The notes under the pieces are model-generated. The model did not search any database and had not been told where the DNA came from. It saw nothing but the letters and a program-made list of their open reading frames with translations. A DNA stretch of 64,000 nucleotides from Fennellomyces sp. T-0311 (lineage: Eukaryota; Mucoromycota; Mucoromycetes; Mucorales; Lichtheimiaceae): contig JALLLT010000007.1 in NCBI GenBank assembly GCA_025266875.1, forward strand, positions 1,240,001 to 1,304,000. The letters are read 5' to 3'. Below, piece by piece: positions 10,071-22,393 of this stretch; position 1 is the first letter of the stretch; each line of letters begins with the position of its first letter. Position numbers and translations under genes: made by a program.

Positions 10071-11700
10071 CCAGGGAACACCAGAAATGTCGTAACAATA
10101 CATCTGATATTTTAGCTCTTTTTTGAGCGCCAACAGATTGGGAACTTGACCCGCGCTTCAAAGCCGAAGTACAGGCCTTTGAACCGTTGTCATTCTTGGA
10201 TTTACGCGTTCTCTTCTCCGGCTTGCGAGTGGCAGTAGTAGCGGTGGTGGGTGGTGGCAGATAATGGGTCGGTACATTATGCGAGGCTGTTATATGATCC
10301 TTTTCCTAATCATATCGCTCCTGTATACGTGCGGTCATTTCTAGAGTGAGCGTCTAAGACGACTGCAATTCATATCGTCAATTATAACTGATGTATGATT
10401 GATAATAGAGTCAATGCTAGCCTTAACTTGATACAACGCCTCGACAACACTACCAATGTTTTGGACGTTATATGTTTGCTTGGGTAGATCGAATTTTCGT
10501 AGTTCAACAAACTTGAATATATGCGCATGGCTTATTTCTAGTTTGTAGATGGAGCACTCGTACCCTGGTTTACAAAATTATTTGATAATGTTCGTCTTTG
10601 CAATGCCGTTTAGATAAAACCCACAATGACTTACCGTTGACGACCATCCCAAATACGACTGGCCTCACAATTTTGTCTTTGACGAGTACCTCGATCATTT
10701 CCCGCAGCATGTTTCCAGTTTTGACAACATCTTGCCCTTTTGGTCCGCCTGGACGTTTTACAGTGGTCGCTTTATATAACGATACGATGGTGCAGCCCAA
10801 ACTTTATCGTTATATCGAAATATCGTTATATAAAATGGGATTTGGCAGTGATTACCGTTTTGGTGCGTCGAGAAATGTATCGTTATATCGAATTATCGTT
10901 ATACAAAATATCGCTATATAAAGCGGCCACTGTACTTCGATTGAAAACAGGTTGTACCGGTGCCGGTTTACTTCAACGTAGGAAGTGAAGTCTGGCTGCT
11001 TGGAACCAGACTTCTTTCCCTTGCAGTACATGAGGTTTGCGTTTGCCCTATAAAAATGTAATCAAGTTAGGCTTCTATAGAAGCATTTGCTAATACATCA
11101 TACCAGTTGTATTGCAGTCGTTGTTCTGCAGTAAAAAGCCACGTGATTGGAGAATGGAGAGCTGCATGGACAAGCGTGTCCTCATTGATTCCGCTGTAGT
11201 TTTTTGGTGGTAAAACGCGAACAAAATTGTGTAGTATTCGAGGAATACGCAATCGTATAGTCATCTTCTGTTTTGATTGCATCGCATTGAAAGCTCAATG
11301 CCAGATTTGCTATATCGTACTTATTTTGATCCTCGTTTTCCAGGACCTACGCATATAACGTTAACCTGAAACTGCAAACAACAGTATTTTAATCGATTAC
11401 CTGAAGAAGATCCTTCGCCCATAGTGACGTGATTCCTGGCAGTCTTTTGAAGCCCTGTCGTCTGTCAAGTTGTATATGGATTGGAATACTTGTGTATTCT
11501 TTTATCGCATCTTCGATCGCAAAGAGGTATACGCAATTGCGGCTCCTAATAGGCATGAAGCAAATGTTACTGCAAGTTTCTATGCTTGTACAAGCAGTGT
11601 TGGCTAAATATATCTGCAAAACCTTATACTCACAATGCACGGTATGCTGTAATTCCTTTGTGGTCTTTGTTATTTTCCTTAAACGTGTCGTGGCTGACAT
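10071..11700 (-). pseudogene. PD-(D/E)XK-like hypothetical protein interrupted by a MITE
   Basis: Exons join in phase on the minus strand: a segment to KDLLQ (near 11400), one with YDIANLALSF, one with INEDTLVHAALHSPITWLF, one with KQPDFTSYVEV and YNLFSIEV, then, beyond the MITE, KRPGGPKGQDVVK and VRPVVFGMVVNG. After another intron come YECSIYKLE and VELRKFDLPKQTY, ending at a stop at 10341-10343. A basic Pro/Thr-rich tail (about 10120-10320) may be a further exon but contains an in-frame TAG. The PD...(18 residues)...EVK pattern fits the catalytic core of PD-(D/E)XK nuclease folds. The pattern resembles a large family of Mucorales hypothetical proteins; that comparison is from memory. The MITE at 10761-10932 breaks the ORF exactly in the valine codon before KRPGG. 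The 5' end is uncertain. Confidence 0.55.
10761..10932. mobile_element. pogo/Tc1-like MITE, copy 1 (172 bp)
   Basis: Termini are CAGTGGTCGCTTTATATAACG and its near-complement ending GCGGCCACTG. The target duplication is TA on both sides (10759-10760 and 10933-10934). The interior carries several TATCGTTATAT motifs, and there is no ORF of its own. CAGT-starting ends with a TA duplication fit the pogo/Tigger/Tc1-mariner group. It is inserted in the coding exon of the PD-(D/E)XK-like ORF. The copy at 44329-44500 has the same length and differs at six positions by eye. Confidence 0.85.
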
Positions 11701-14700
11701 GATAATTCGCATAAACATGAATTCGAATAAACATTAGTTCGGGATAAAATAAGAGTCGGATAAAAATATGAAAGTGGAACAATCAGAGTGAAGAGCGACA
11801 CTCAGTGAATCATCACTAGATGGCAAATGAACCAAGATGTGCCATAGTCAACAGTATAAATAAGGGACTAGATTAGCATATGAAAAGACAATCAGAACAG
11901 AGATTATTTTACGGTCTCAGCGACTCCCTTATTGTTACCAATTGAACCTTCTGCATCACAAAGCGATAGCTCACGGTATCTGTTCAAGATCGAAGCCATG
12001 TCCACTGACTTATCTCCGTCTGCGATGATCCACTATTTTTTAAGAGCGCGTTATTGTATAAGAACAGAAGCAGAAACAGTCGTTTGCACCTACCCGATCC
12101 GCATTATCAACCACTGGAAGCTTCTTTTGATAGACGGAGATATGCGTATCTCTTGTGATTCTTTGTTCGTTATCATCCTGATGGATACGATGAATCACGG
12201 CTCAAATGCCAACCTTCAAGGATTTCATTTGAGCGATTGTCAAGATCAATAAATGAAGGGATTTAGTCATCTTTTGTGTAATGCAAGTAAACCGGTGTTT
12301 TGGGAGTGGTCAACTCCCCGGGATCATTTCGCTTTCTTCCTGTTGCTGCGATTGTTGCTCTGACGAGGAGGAGGCAACACAGGGGTTGTAAGCATTTGAG
12401 TTCTTGTAGGTGTTCATTGCACACACAGTATACGTTGAAAGATTATTCCTAGTAGGAGAGTGAACGGTAGTTCACAAAGACAAGTTTAAGAGTAAAAAAC
12501 GGTTTTGTAGGTTGGGTGAGTTAACAGAAATAATAGATTTTAGCACTTTTGGCGTATTCAGACCAAGTCTTTGTGTGTAAACAATGACTGGTTCAAGTTA
12601 CAGCAACAGGCTTGTTCTCTGCTACACTCACCAATTCATCTTACACTTATTTCGTTTTTCGATGTCTACGTCTGGCTGTATTAATCCCCTTTTTTCCTCT
12701 TCTGCGCCAGCTTTGTTCACCACAATCAGCGAACTGGAGTCACCCTTTCTCGCACGTGCTCTGTTGCATGGCACGTCAGTTTTGGATTCTGGAGATTTGT
12801 ATTAAGGTCGTTTAGATATATATCCATCCTACGCCAGACTCATTGTTGACAATCGGCCTTCATACCTGCAGTATTACCTAGATCTACCGCCGAAAATGTC
12901 ATAAAACCGTCATCAGGCTGGATGCTATCGCTGACCCTGCTGCCTATCCGTAGCTCATTCATCTTCAATAAAATTTTTTCTGAAAATCGCAAATACTACC
13001 TTTGCTCGAACGATCTGGTGGAGTGTTATACATAGCATGCTTTCCTGTCACGAGGATCCGCTCTGTCCACATGAAGATCATCAACTTAATTTGGCATAGT
13101 ACTTTCTTTTCCGTGACCCAGAGAAATGGTAGACTTGGTAAAAAGTGTCTTTTTACATTTGAAGTATCCCAAGAATCGACCACCAACGGTACGTTGTTCT
13201 TTGACTTACCGTCGTATAATATGCTTAGACCATCACTTTCTCTCATTCAACCCATTTAATATATCATGATCGGAATCTGGCAATCGCATTGGTACTTTGG
13301 ATATTTTTCAATATCATTTAGCTTCCATTTATATTGTTCTCCCATATTTCCGTTTATACTTGTGTATGTAGCAGAATGAAATCACCTGTTGTTCACGTTG
13401 TTGTAAAAGGAAATTGTTTGTATAAAATAAATCCTGCATGGATCGGGGTCCACGATTTGGGCTATGGTAAGAGAAATAAAAAGGGTTAGTTAACCCAATA
13501 CAGAGGTAAATCTCTGACTTGGCTTCTGACAAGGTATGATTAAGATAAACCTGCAATAGAAAAGATCAATGACGTACTTCAAAATCTCCGCATCCTTTGA
13601 ATCGCAAAGCGCCTCTACTTAATGTTGGTATTGGTACCCATTCAAAATGATAAATCAGGTAACTCTCATTGAAAGAAATTGGGTTTGGCCCATTTTATGA
13701 TCGGACTATCCATCCTTTTTCCCAAGCGTCGCTTTGATATTTGTTTTTGGTTGACCGTGCTACCATCGTCACCATGGTGGATCGAGCTTGACTGATAAAA
13801 AGGTGACAAAGGGCCCTCGTTTGTTGAAGGACTTGTTAATTCAAACGACAGTCTGCTCTACTCAGTTTTGGATGAGGCTTGATGGCTATCCCTGCCGTGA
13901 CACACGGCCTTTCTTTGTGGTGATTTGCTGCTACTAACTTTGACGTTGCTCTGGGACGGTAACCACAAAACTGATATTGCCTTCAATCCAAAATTTTTGG
14001 TCAGGAGATGTGAGAATTGTAGTTTTGCTTGAACCACTAACAGTAAAAACTAGCGATGTGATTTGCTTTCGTCGGTTATTTGCTTTTAGCGATGATCCGC
14101 TGTGGTAATATGTGTGCTATGAGGATGTTTCATACCTGGCAAATTGAAAAAACTCACGCACCTTATTTTCTGGCGTGTACTTGTCAAATAAATTGTGAAG
14201 GTGTCAGCCGGTCTCAAGCCGAACATTGCCGAATCCATCTTCGCGATCAATATCTATCCGTGCCCAGACGACGATTTTCAAGTCACTGGCTTTATCTTGA
14301 TCACCCTAGACTGTGCTTCGCCTGACTGTGCCACAAAAACACGTATTTCTCGATGGATTCGCTGCGCCAGCCATTTTTCATTACGCTTCCTAAGTTTGGA
14401 TATTACCAGTCTTGCTAGTTATTATATTGGAATCCTTTACTCACAGTTACAACAATACGCCTTAGACACGCTGAATTATATATGTTATGTGATTGACATA
14501 TCTTTCGTATAGGAAGCTATGATATCATTGTGGGTGACCCGAAGTTGCTGCTGACTGTTATGAACTTGGATAGCGGTCAGTAATTTACCCTTGCATCATT
14601 TAGGCGCTATTCTGTTCCCTAACGAAAGCGTTTACGCTCAGTTGTTTCGTTTATTTTCTTTCACTCTCCAACAATCGATATCTGTATCTCATCCAAGCAC

Positions 14701-15014
14701 ACTGTAGACTACACGTTTACTATTCAAAGACCTCGCTTTAGTCACCACTGGTCGTATGGAACACAATGTCCCAACTCGTCAAATCATCAATATACGTACA
14801 TGTGTGTCATAGCTAATACACCGTTATGGCGAAACTAAATGGAATGGTATAGCGGTAGCTGTTTATTTAAAAAGAGTATAAGGTCGATATAAAGCTCGCA
14901 GTGTGATTACTTCAATTTACAGGATGTGTTATTGTCTGCGGATAAACAAGGTATCAACACTATCGAAGCTATACTAAACAGTGTGCGTATGTTATGTGTC
15001 ATACTGTGGAGGAG
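11701..15014. other. Low-confidence stretch: scattered open frames
   Basis: No recognisable gene. A minus-strand open frame at 12965-13246 (contains VVDSWDTSNVKRHFLPSLPFLWVTE) and a Ser/Gln-rich minus-strand patch near 12315-12400 look protein-like in composition. They lack consistent splice junctions to neighbours and could be fragments of decayed genes. Confidence 0.35.
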
Positions 15015-16523
15015 TTAAATGAGAATGACATTCCGTACATTTACCAGTGACGTGTGAAGCTGTCTAAGTGCCGACCGGTTCATCTCGAAGGATCCGATAA
15101 TCCACTTCAGCTCTTTTTCAGTATTCGTATGCTGACTTTTAAGCGATTGAATGGCTGTATTCTCCTCTAGTGTCAGATCAGATACTTTTGCTTCGACCAT
15201 TTGCTGTAGTTCATAGGGGTTCATCAGTCGTGAAAACGTGTATTGCTCTCGGAATTTACTCATATTCCTTTGAATATCCAATTTAGCATTCTTACTATAG
15301 TCATGTACGCTAGTAATATTAACTTACAAGATCGATTCGCATAGCCACGACAGCTTGTCAACCACCCACTGGTCAAATGTGGATGCTTTGAGCCTTTCTT
15401 TGAGTAGTTTACATACGTATCCATACTCTGTAAGTGTTTCTGGATGACGAACATCCCAATGATCTATTGCTGCAATGTTACTCGTATGTAATTATAAGAA
15501 AGTAGTACCTATATTCCTTACTGGATCTTTGGATACAAGCGTTAAATAGCGGTTCTGCAAAAATATTGGGATCCCCAACTGGATCGAGTAAGCTATACGG
15601 TTCCATAATCTCAAGCCATTGAGGGATGGATTGTATTGACGGACGATAATATTTTAATGTAACCCTATTATCTTTTTGGTTAGCTTTCTGCATCATAAAA
15701 TATTTTGAGAAAGGATACCTCATCAGAGCCAAGTTAGCTGCTTTACTAGCACGCTGTAAAATCTCAGTGGCTTCTTGTACAAGTGCACCAGAATTAGATT
15801 CACGCAACATCTTGTACATTTACAAAGCATGTTAAATTATCTCAATTCAAAATAAAGCGGATAGCTTACGTCAAGGTACTTGGCGACTACATATTCATCG
15901 TTCGGCATCCACGAAGGGTTATACTGTGACCTGCGTGGAATATTCTCGCATCGGTGTTTAAGATACTCTCTCCAGCTTCCAGTAGTCTTGCATCCAGTGA
16001 AAAAGCCTTGGATATCTTGAAAATCTTGACTTTTATGATGCACCGCTGACCAAACGTAGATAGTGTCATCGATTGCGGCAAGATTGCCTGCCTCCATGAG
16101 TGCTTCGATATATCGCAAGAAGATTGATATTTTCTGAGAATCAACACGGTGACTATATATCTTTCCTGTCTTTGGCCTCCATCGATATATCTTTATACCT
16201 CTTTGCCTAAACAATTTCGATGTGCTGCTTCAAGATACGCAAGTGTATCGCCACCTGTATTTTTCGTCAACAATAAACCAGTCTGCGCAGAAATCTCCAG
16301 TTGAATAATTGAGACAGCTTAACACCGTTACTTTTACCTCATAGTATTCGGAAACTTTATAAACGCCAGTACTAACAATACTGTTGAACAGTTGACTTGC
16401 GTCTTCATATTGCTCCTCATCAATTAATCGGCACAAGGCACGTTTCGTATCCCCAAAGATACTGGTTGAATCAAAGTTCGGATTCAACCAACGGTCTCTA
16501 TACTTCTTCAATTCGCTATCCAT
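15015..16523 (-). CDS. Unrecognised multi-exon helical protein
   Basis: A run of minus-strand open segments with mostly plausible junctions: ATG at 16523 (MDSELKKYRDRW); an exon with LIDEEQYEDASQLFNSIVSTG; one with ISIFLRYIEALMEAGNLAAIDD and ending before a GTAAGC donor near 15870; one with ATEILQRASKAANLALMRYPFSKYF; one with HWDVRHPETLTEYGYV and WLCESIL; and a last exon with MNPYELQQMVEAKVSDLTLEENTAIQ, stop at 15015. The predicted product is about 430 residues, helical, with no catalytic motif I can name. The junction near 15520 to 15470 does not keep phase with the splice sites I can see. The gene may therefore be damaged, or my exon choice there is wrong. Confidence 0.5.
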
Positions 16524-19283
16524 ACTATGTAAGTTAAGAAAACAAGAGTAAGAAACAAACTTGGACAAACAGGTAAATGTGGGAAGTAAGGATACCCCTT
16601 AGCTGTTTCATGTCAACTATGTTTATGACATCATATCGAAAACTGAAAGTACGGGCATATGTAATGTATTTTTCAGCACTAAAGGTAGTGATAATTTTCC
16701 GTCACCGATCTCATATGCTTCATAGAATAGTACTCAATGCGTAAGATAAAAGAAAATATGGCAGACCTTATCATGCCAATCCTACATGTGTAAAATAAAT
16801 TATCTCGTGGATTGATGTTTAAGACGAACCACTACCCAGCAATTCGAGTAGCCGATTCGTTTCTCTGGAGTAATGAATGCCGTGACATCCAGCAATTCAA
16901 CGACAAATATACGAGATCAAATTAATTTACTTCCTTCCAACTATGGAATTAATGCTAGGTTGAATCCAGATACTGTCTCTACTTTCGTCACTAGGCTCCA
17001 TTGTAGGAAATGATTAATACACCAGTAAACCTGGTTACTTTAAGAATATCTTCACTGGAATTCACCTGCTATTGACTGCAAATGCGTGCGCACCATTATT
17101 TCGGATACGATTCCTGTATGTCTAGCTAGCTATGGCCAGCAGTGGCTACACATGAGTGTATGCGGAAATGAAAAACATTGCGCAAGCTACGCACACCATT
17201 CGTTTCCGTGAATTTTAACAAAAAGTATGGAACTTCCACTTTTACGAAAAATAAAACTAATTGTGAAGCAAGAGCTCCAGGAATATCTATCTACATCTAT
17301 AATATAATGGATGATATTTAAAACACTTGATTCGCACGAATAAAATAAAGTAAGCTAGTGCTACGATGTTGCGTTTCCTCATTACGACGAAAGTAAGCCT
17401 TGCTACTCTCTTGATAAGCTTAAAAACCAAATAGTATAAGCCTAATTAAGCGTCTCTCATTTTTTTAACATTGCGAGCGAGGTGCTCCATTATACGACGA
17501 ATTATAAAGCTCTACTTTCTAGTGCTTCCTGGCAAGTAATCGATGAAATTCCTACAAAAGTGGAGCAACATTCCTTGCTGCCAGCTAGTTGTTGTAGTTC
17601 ATGTAGAGGCTTTTGATACGCCTGACCGGCTCGTCGTTCCTCACCCTGCGACTCTTTGCTTAGTATGTTGACTTTACACTACATCTCGAACTGAAGTTCT
17701 GCTGCTGCAGGTGGCAAATCGTTTGGAAAGTTAATACCATTGATGCTTTTTGACCTTCCTGATCATTTGATGTTGCTTTTACACTGCTGGACGGCATGCG
17801 GACAGGGAAGCTACTGAAGTCCAGAGATTTTAGAAATTGTTTGGGTGTGTGGAGTGGATCCAATGACGCGATAAGTGACCTGAAGCGATGATACATAGTA
17901 ACTTTTCATGGTCTGGGACAATACATTTTCAAATCGAAACAGAACAACTTAATGATAGCATTACTTGTCTTTCTGCAGCAGGGTCAGTACTATATTATAT
18001 TCCGTGATTATATACCGGTATTTATTTACACCATACTATGCACAGCGTAGATAATGGTGGGTAATGAGATTAACAACGGTTTAGAATCATGGATGATCAT
18101 GTTTGATACACTTGACCGTAGGAGCGGTACTAATGATGAATCCCTGGTGCGTTGCCCAAATACGTGCTGTCTAGAACGTAGACACTGATATTGTAACACG
18201 AGTTATTCAGGCCTATATCATATACCAGTGCTTCCGTACATTACTTCTTTCTGCATGACTGTGTGCAGCATAACTTGTTTCTACACATGAGCACCCCTTG
18301 GTTCTCGCTCATTGCAATGACCAAAGAAAAAGGAAGCAAAGTCGTGACACGCTACTTTTTATTTTCCCACTGCCACATTTTCTTGCTTCAGTTATGCAAC
18401 CTGCTATCCTTTCATCACTTCACTGGTATGAATATCCCATTGGTTACATGCTCAGGTTGAGCCACTGTTATTAAAATAAAGTAGAGCGCATTTGGGACCG
18501 TAAGTACATAGTGCTAATGTGCATCTGGAAGTCGTTTGTTACACAAGAAAAGAATATCACCCTTTTGAAGCATAGTATACAGTGTGATTCATCAGTTTCC
18601 GATGGTCAACGACTGTAGCGGATCGTATTTCTCTCCACGAAAAAGCTTTCGCGTCAAATCCAGGTTTGCATTTCTTGATACGTGCACGGGATGATCCAGG
18701 GTTGAAAACAATTTGACCAAATCAATACCAAGCCAAGTAATGGCTAGCGTCCATTTTATGAGAGTTGAAGGTCACAGAAGCTTGTGTTTGAAGGATTATA
18801 TCCAGCCTTGCCTTGATGACATGAGCGTAGTCCAACACGTTATAGGTTGCTTAGATGAGACAAGTAGGCTCGCTCGGATGTTCATCCGCTCGCCTTCAGG
18901 GGTGGCTACTTCAGGCCGTCGCTATCCAGTGAAAAGTTTCGGTCAAAGAAACCGAATAAGGTAGTAGATAGTACACATTCGCACGTAAATGGATGCGATC
19001 ATATGAGAACTTGCATTGAACGTCTGCAGAGTGCATGAATTCTCCTGTCGGTAACAAGGAAAGCTCTGCTTTCATGAGCTTTCTATACTATGGTTGCTAT
19101 AATATAATTGTCCATAGACTGGACTCTACGTCGGGTGAATGCGATTGTATGCGAACAAGTGACAACAAATAACCGAATTTTAATCCCGCCATCACTGTTC
19201 TCACGTTTCCACACCTACTCTGCTAGGTGCGTGCGGGGTGGAAAGCATACTCAACTTTCCTAGCTTTGTCCATACCTAATGCC
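16524..19283. other. Intergenic: no supported gene
   Basis: AT-rich DNA before the propionyl-CoA carboxylase gene. A minus-strand open frame at 17660-17896 has a readable composition but no domain and no joined exon. Other frames look random. Confidence 0.45.
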
Positions 19284-21804
19284 ATGTCACAACACTTGTT
19301 CAGGGCGGGAAGCCAACTTTTGAATACCTCGCGATCCGCCGCTCGGTCAGCATTCCCAGCTCTTATAATAGCCAGGCGCTTTTCTCACGGTCCAAGCGTT
19401 CGACCTCAATGTCACCTAGTTACACGATCCACGTATCCACAAGTCCGTCTTCGCATTGCGCATGCCAATTACTCCACTCATGCACAGCCCTATAAGAAGG
19501 TAGCGCTCTTTTTTTTTTTATCTAACTAACGAAAGGAGTGTTCTGTGACAGAATGACTGACTTCCGGGCCTTTATAGACGTTTGACAAACTATTGATTGC
19601 GAATCGCGGCGAGATCGCCTGTCGAATCATTAAAACAGCGCGTAAAATGGGAGTACGGACCGTTGCGATATATTCCGAGCTCGATGCCAACGCACGACAC
19701 GTTCAGCTGGCTGACGAAGCCGTGTGCCTTGGTGATGCGCAATCCTATTTATCGATACCCCGGATATTAGATGCTGTACGACGCACAGGCGCGCAGGCCG
19801 TTCATCCTGGCTACGGATTTCTCAGCGAGAATGCGGCATTTGTGAAGGCACTTGAAAACGAAGGTATTATCTTTGTGGGGCCATCCGCCGACGCCATCGC
19901 AGCCATGGGTGACAAGATCCAAAGCAAGTTGATTGCTGAGGCCAGTGGGGTGCATTGCATTCCCGGTTACAACGGCGAGGTTGCGACGTCTGAGGCAGCT
20001 TTGGATGTGGCACATCAGATTGGATATCCGGTGATGATAAAGGCCAGCGCTGGAGGTGGTGGCAAAGGCATGCGAATTGCGTGGAGCGATGCCGAATTGG
20101 TCGAAGGGTTCAAGTTGGCCAAGCAAGAGTCCAAGTCGGCTTTTGATGACGATCGCATGCTGATCGAAAAATACATTGATCAGCCGCGCCATATTGAAAT
20201 CCAGGTGCTGGGCGATAAGCATGGCAATGTTATCTATCTTCCAGAACGTGAATGTTCTATCCAACGGCGAAATCAGAAGGTTATTGAAGAGTCGCCGAGT
20301 GTCCACGTCGATCCTGAAACTAGACGCAAAATGGGTGAGGAGGCGGTTGCTTTGGCTCAGCATGTCAAGTACAATTCGGCAGGTAAAGGAAAGCTGAAAA
20401 ATCCAAGTCTGGACTGGCGCCTTTAATTGTGTTTACATCAGGCACTGTTGAGTTTTTGGTGGACGCGGATCGCAACTTTTACTTCTTGGAAATGAACACA
20501 CGACTCCAAGTAGAGCACCCCATCACGGAATATGTCACCGGTTTAGACCTTGTTGAGCAAATGCTTTATTCAGCAGCTGGCTATCCGCTCACTATCCAAC
20601 AGAAGGAAGTGCAGTGCCGTGGCTGGGCTATTGAGTCGCGCGTGTACGCCGAAGATCCGGCAAAGTATCTTCCGTCTGTCGGAAGGCTCCTGGTCTATCA
20701 AGAACCTCCTCAAATGTCGGATCGAGTGCGTTGCGATTCCGGAATCAAGGAAGGCACCGATATCGTCGTTGAATACGATCCTTTGTTATGCAAGCTCGCT
20801 ACGCACGGAAAAACTCGCGACGAAGCAATCGACACCATGTTGCACGCCCTGGATGAATATGTTATCAAAGGTGTCACTCACAACATTCCCTTGCTGCGAA
20901 GCGTCGTTGGACATCCACGATTTCGTTCAGGCAAAGCTATCACTACCAACTTTTTAGCTGAAGAGTATCCGGACGGTTATCGTACAGCTCATATATCGGA
21001 TGGTGATCTGCAACAACTTGCTGCGGTGAATGCAGCCATGTGGGCCAAGAAGGAAGCGTTCGTTGGAGACAATGCGAATAATTGGCATGTGTGGGTTCAG
21101 GTGACTGACGAACAAAGTGGAGAAATGCGAGAAACCAAAGTAAATATTACAAAGATTGGAAACGACAGCTTCAAGGTAAATCACAAAGATTATGCATGCA
21201 CTGTGGCTTTAACAATGAAGCTATAGGCTTCATCGCCGTCCTTTGAAGAGCTCAGCTTTTCGACACACTGGCCATTGGATGGGCTACTTGCAAAGGCATC
21301 GATGCACGAGACAGGGCAAGAACTAGTCGTGCAATACCTCGATGTTCTTGATTTTGGATTCAGGATACAGTATCGTGGCGACAAGGTAAAGATGGGAAGC
21401 ATGTATCCATAGAAACGGGACTGACAACATACAATAGTTCAAAGTTGCGGTTTTGAATGAACGACAGCATGAGCTGGCGAAACACATGAAGCAAAAATCT
21501 GTTGAGCAAGCCAGCGACCTAGTCATCAGCCCAATGCCTGGACGTATTATCAGTGTGGCGGTGAACAAAGGTGACCAAGTAAGTTTAGATACTAAAATTT
21601 TTCTTTGTGTTTTTCGGAGGTACTGACGAAGTGGGTGTTTAGGTCATTCAGGGCGCGGAGGTTGCTGTGGTCGAAGCGATGAAAATGCAAAACATCCTGC
21701 GAACAAGTCGAAGCGGAACTGTCAAAAGCGTCAATGTACAAAAGGGAAATACTGTGAAATCTGGACAGGTTTTAATAGAGTTTGAAGACGACGTTGATGT
21801 ATGA
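19284..21804 (+). CDS. PCCA: Propionyl-CoA carboxylase alpha subunit, mitochondrial
   Basis: Biotin-dependent carboxylation of propionyl-CoA to methylmalonyl-CoA in the mitochondrial matrix. Six exons by phase: 19284-19499, 19578-20382, 20442-21175, 21227-21385, 21438-21578 and 21643-21804. The first exon is Arg/Ser-rich with few acids, as expected for a transit peptide. The second begins [16 protein letters not shown], the start of the biotin-carboxylase domain. ATP-grasp motifs include [23 protein letters not shown] and [14 protein letters not shown]. Beyond it come YDPLLCKL and [14 protein letters not shown], typical of PCCA. The C-terminus is a biotinyl domain with EAMKMQN; the N after Q favours PCC over methylcrotonyl-CoA carboxylase. 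The intron at 21176-21226 also reads through in frame for 15 codons to a stop, so retention would truncate the protein before the biotin site. The beta subunit is not in this window. Confidence 0.93.
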
Positions 21805-21838
21805 TAAAATATGTACAATATACAGTGTAATATATGGT

Positions 21839-22189
21839 TTATTTGGCCTTGGTGAAGCGATACGTGAATCGTTTGCGCGTGAATGCGAATTCGCCGAGCT
21901 TGTGACCAATCATTTCTTCGGTAATGTGTACTGGCATGTAGTCCTTTCCGTTGTGAACGAGGAATTTCAGACCGACGAATGAGGGAAGAATGGTGCAACT
22001 CCGGGCTATAGATACAATAAGTAAAATGACTTTCAATCAAACCATAGGGACACTATTACCTTGGGTAGCAATGGGAGTGCCATTTTGGATCGCCTGTCGA
22101 AGACCAGGGAATGCAACGAAGAATGGACCTTTCCAGGCGGCGCGAGGCATGTTGACAAGTTGCAAAGGAATTCGGTGTGGCCTTGCCAT
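21839..22189 (-). CDS. RSM19: Mitochondrial ribosomal protein uS19m
   Basis: Small-subunit mitoribosomal protein of the bacterial S19 family, which sits in the head of the 30S-like subunit near the A-site tRNA. Two exons, 22189-22060 and 22005-21839, joined in phase across a 54-nt intron with donor GTAATA. Exon 1 gives [11 protein letters not shown], the S19 start motif (R-S-x-WKGPF). Exon 2 gives [17 protein letters not shown], then [16 protein letters not shown], the S19 signature. The product is about 98 residues, normal for the family. Its stop lies 34 nt from the PCCA stop on the other strand, so the 3'UTRs must overlap. Confidence 0.92.
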
Positions 22190-22393
22190 AACATTTTGAT
22201 AGTCAGTCACACACGATTTAAACCCACAAAAAAAAAGAGCTAGTACACTGCAGAATCAGATATTTTAATAAAGATGCATATCTATGTCACGGTATAAAGC
22301 ACAGAAAGAAAAGCGGATCAAGGTGGGATAGAGGGAAAATACCAAGCGAAGAGGATGGGAGTGATTAGGGGTGGTTGATGCATGGTCAATGAA

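Noticed and set aside
19767..20363. 198-codon minus-strand open frame
   Set aside because: Antisense to the biotin-carboxylase domain of PCCA, which is unambiguous; no domain in the antisense product.
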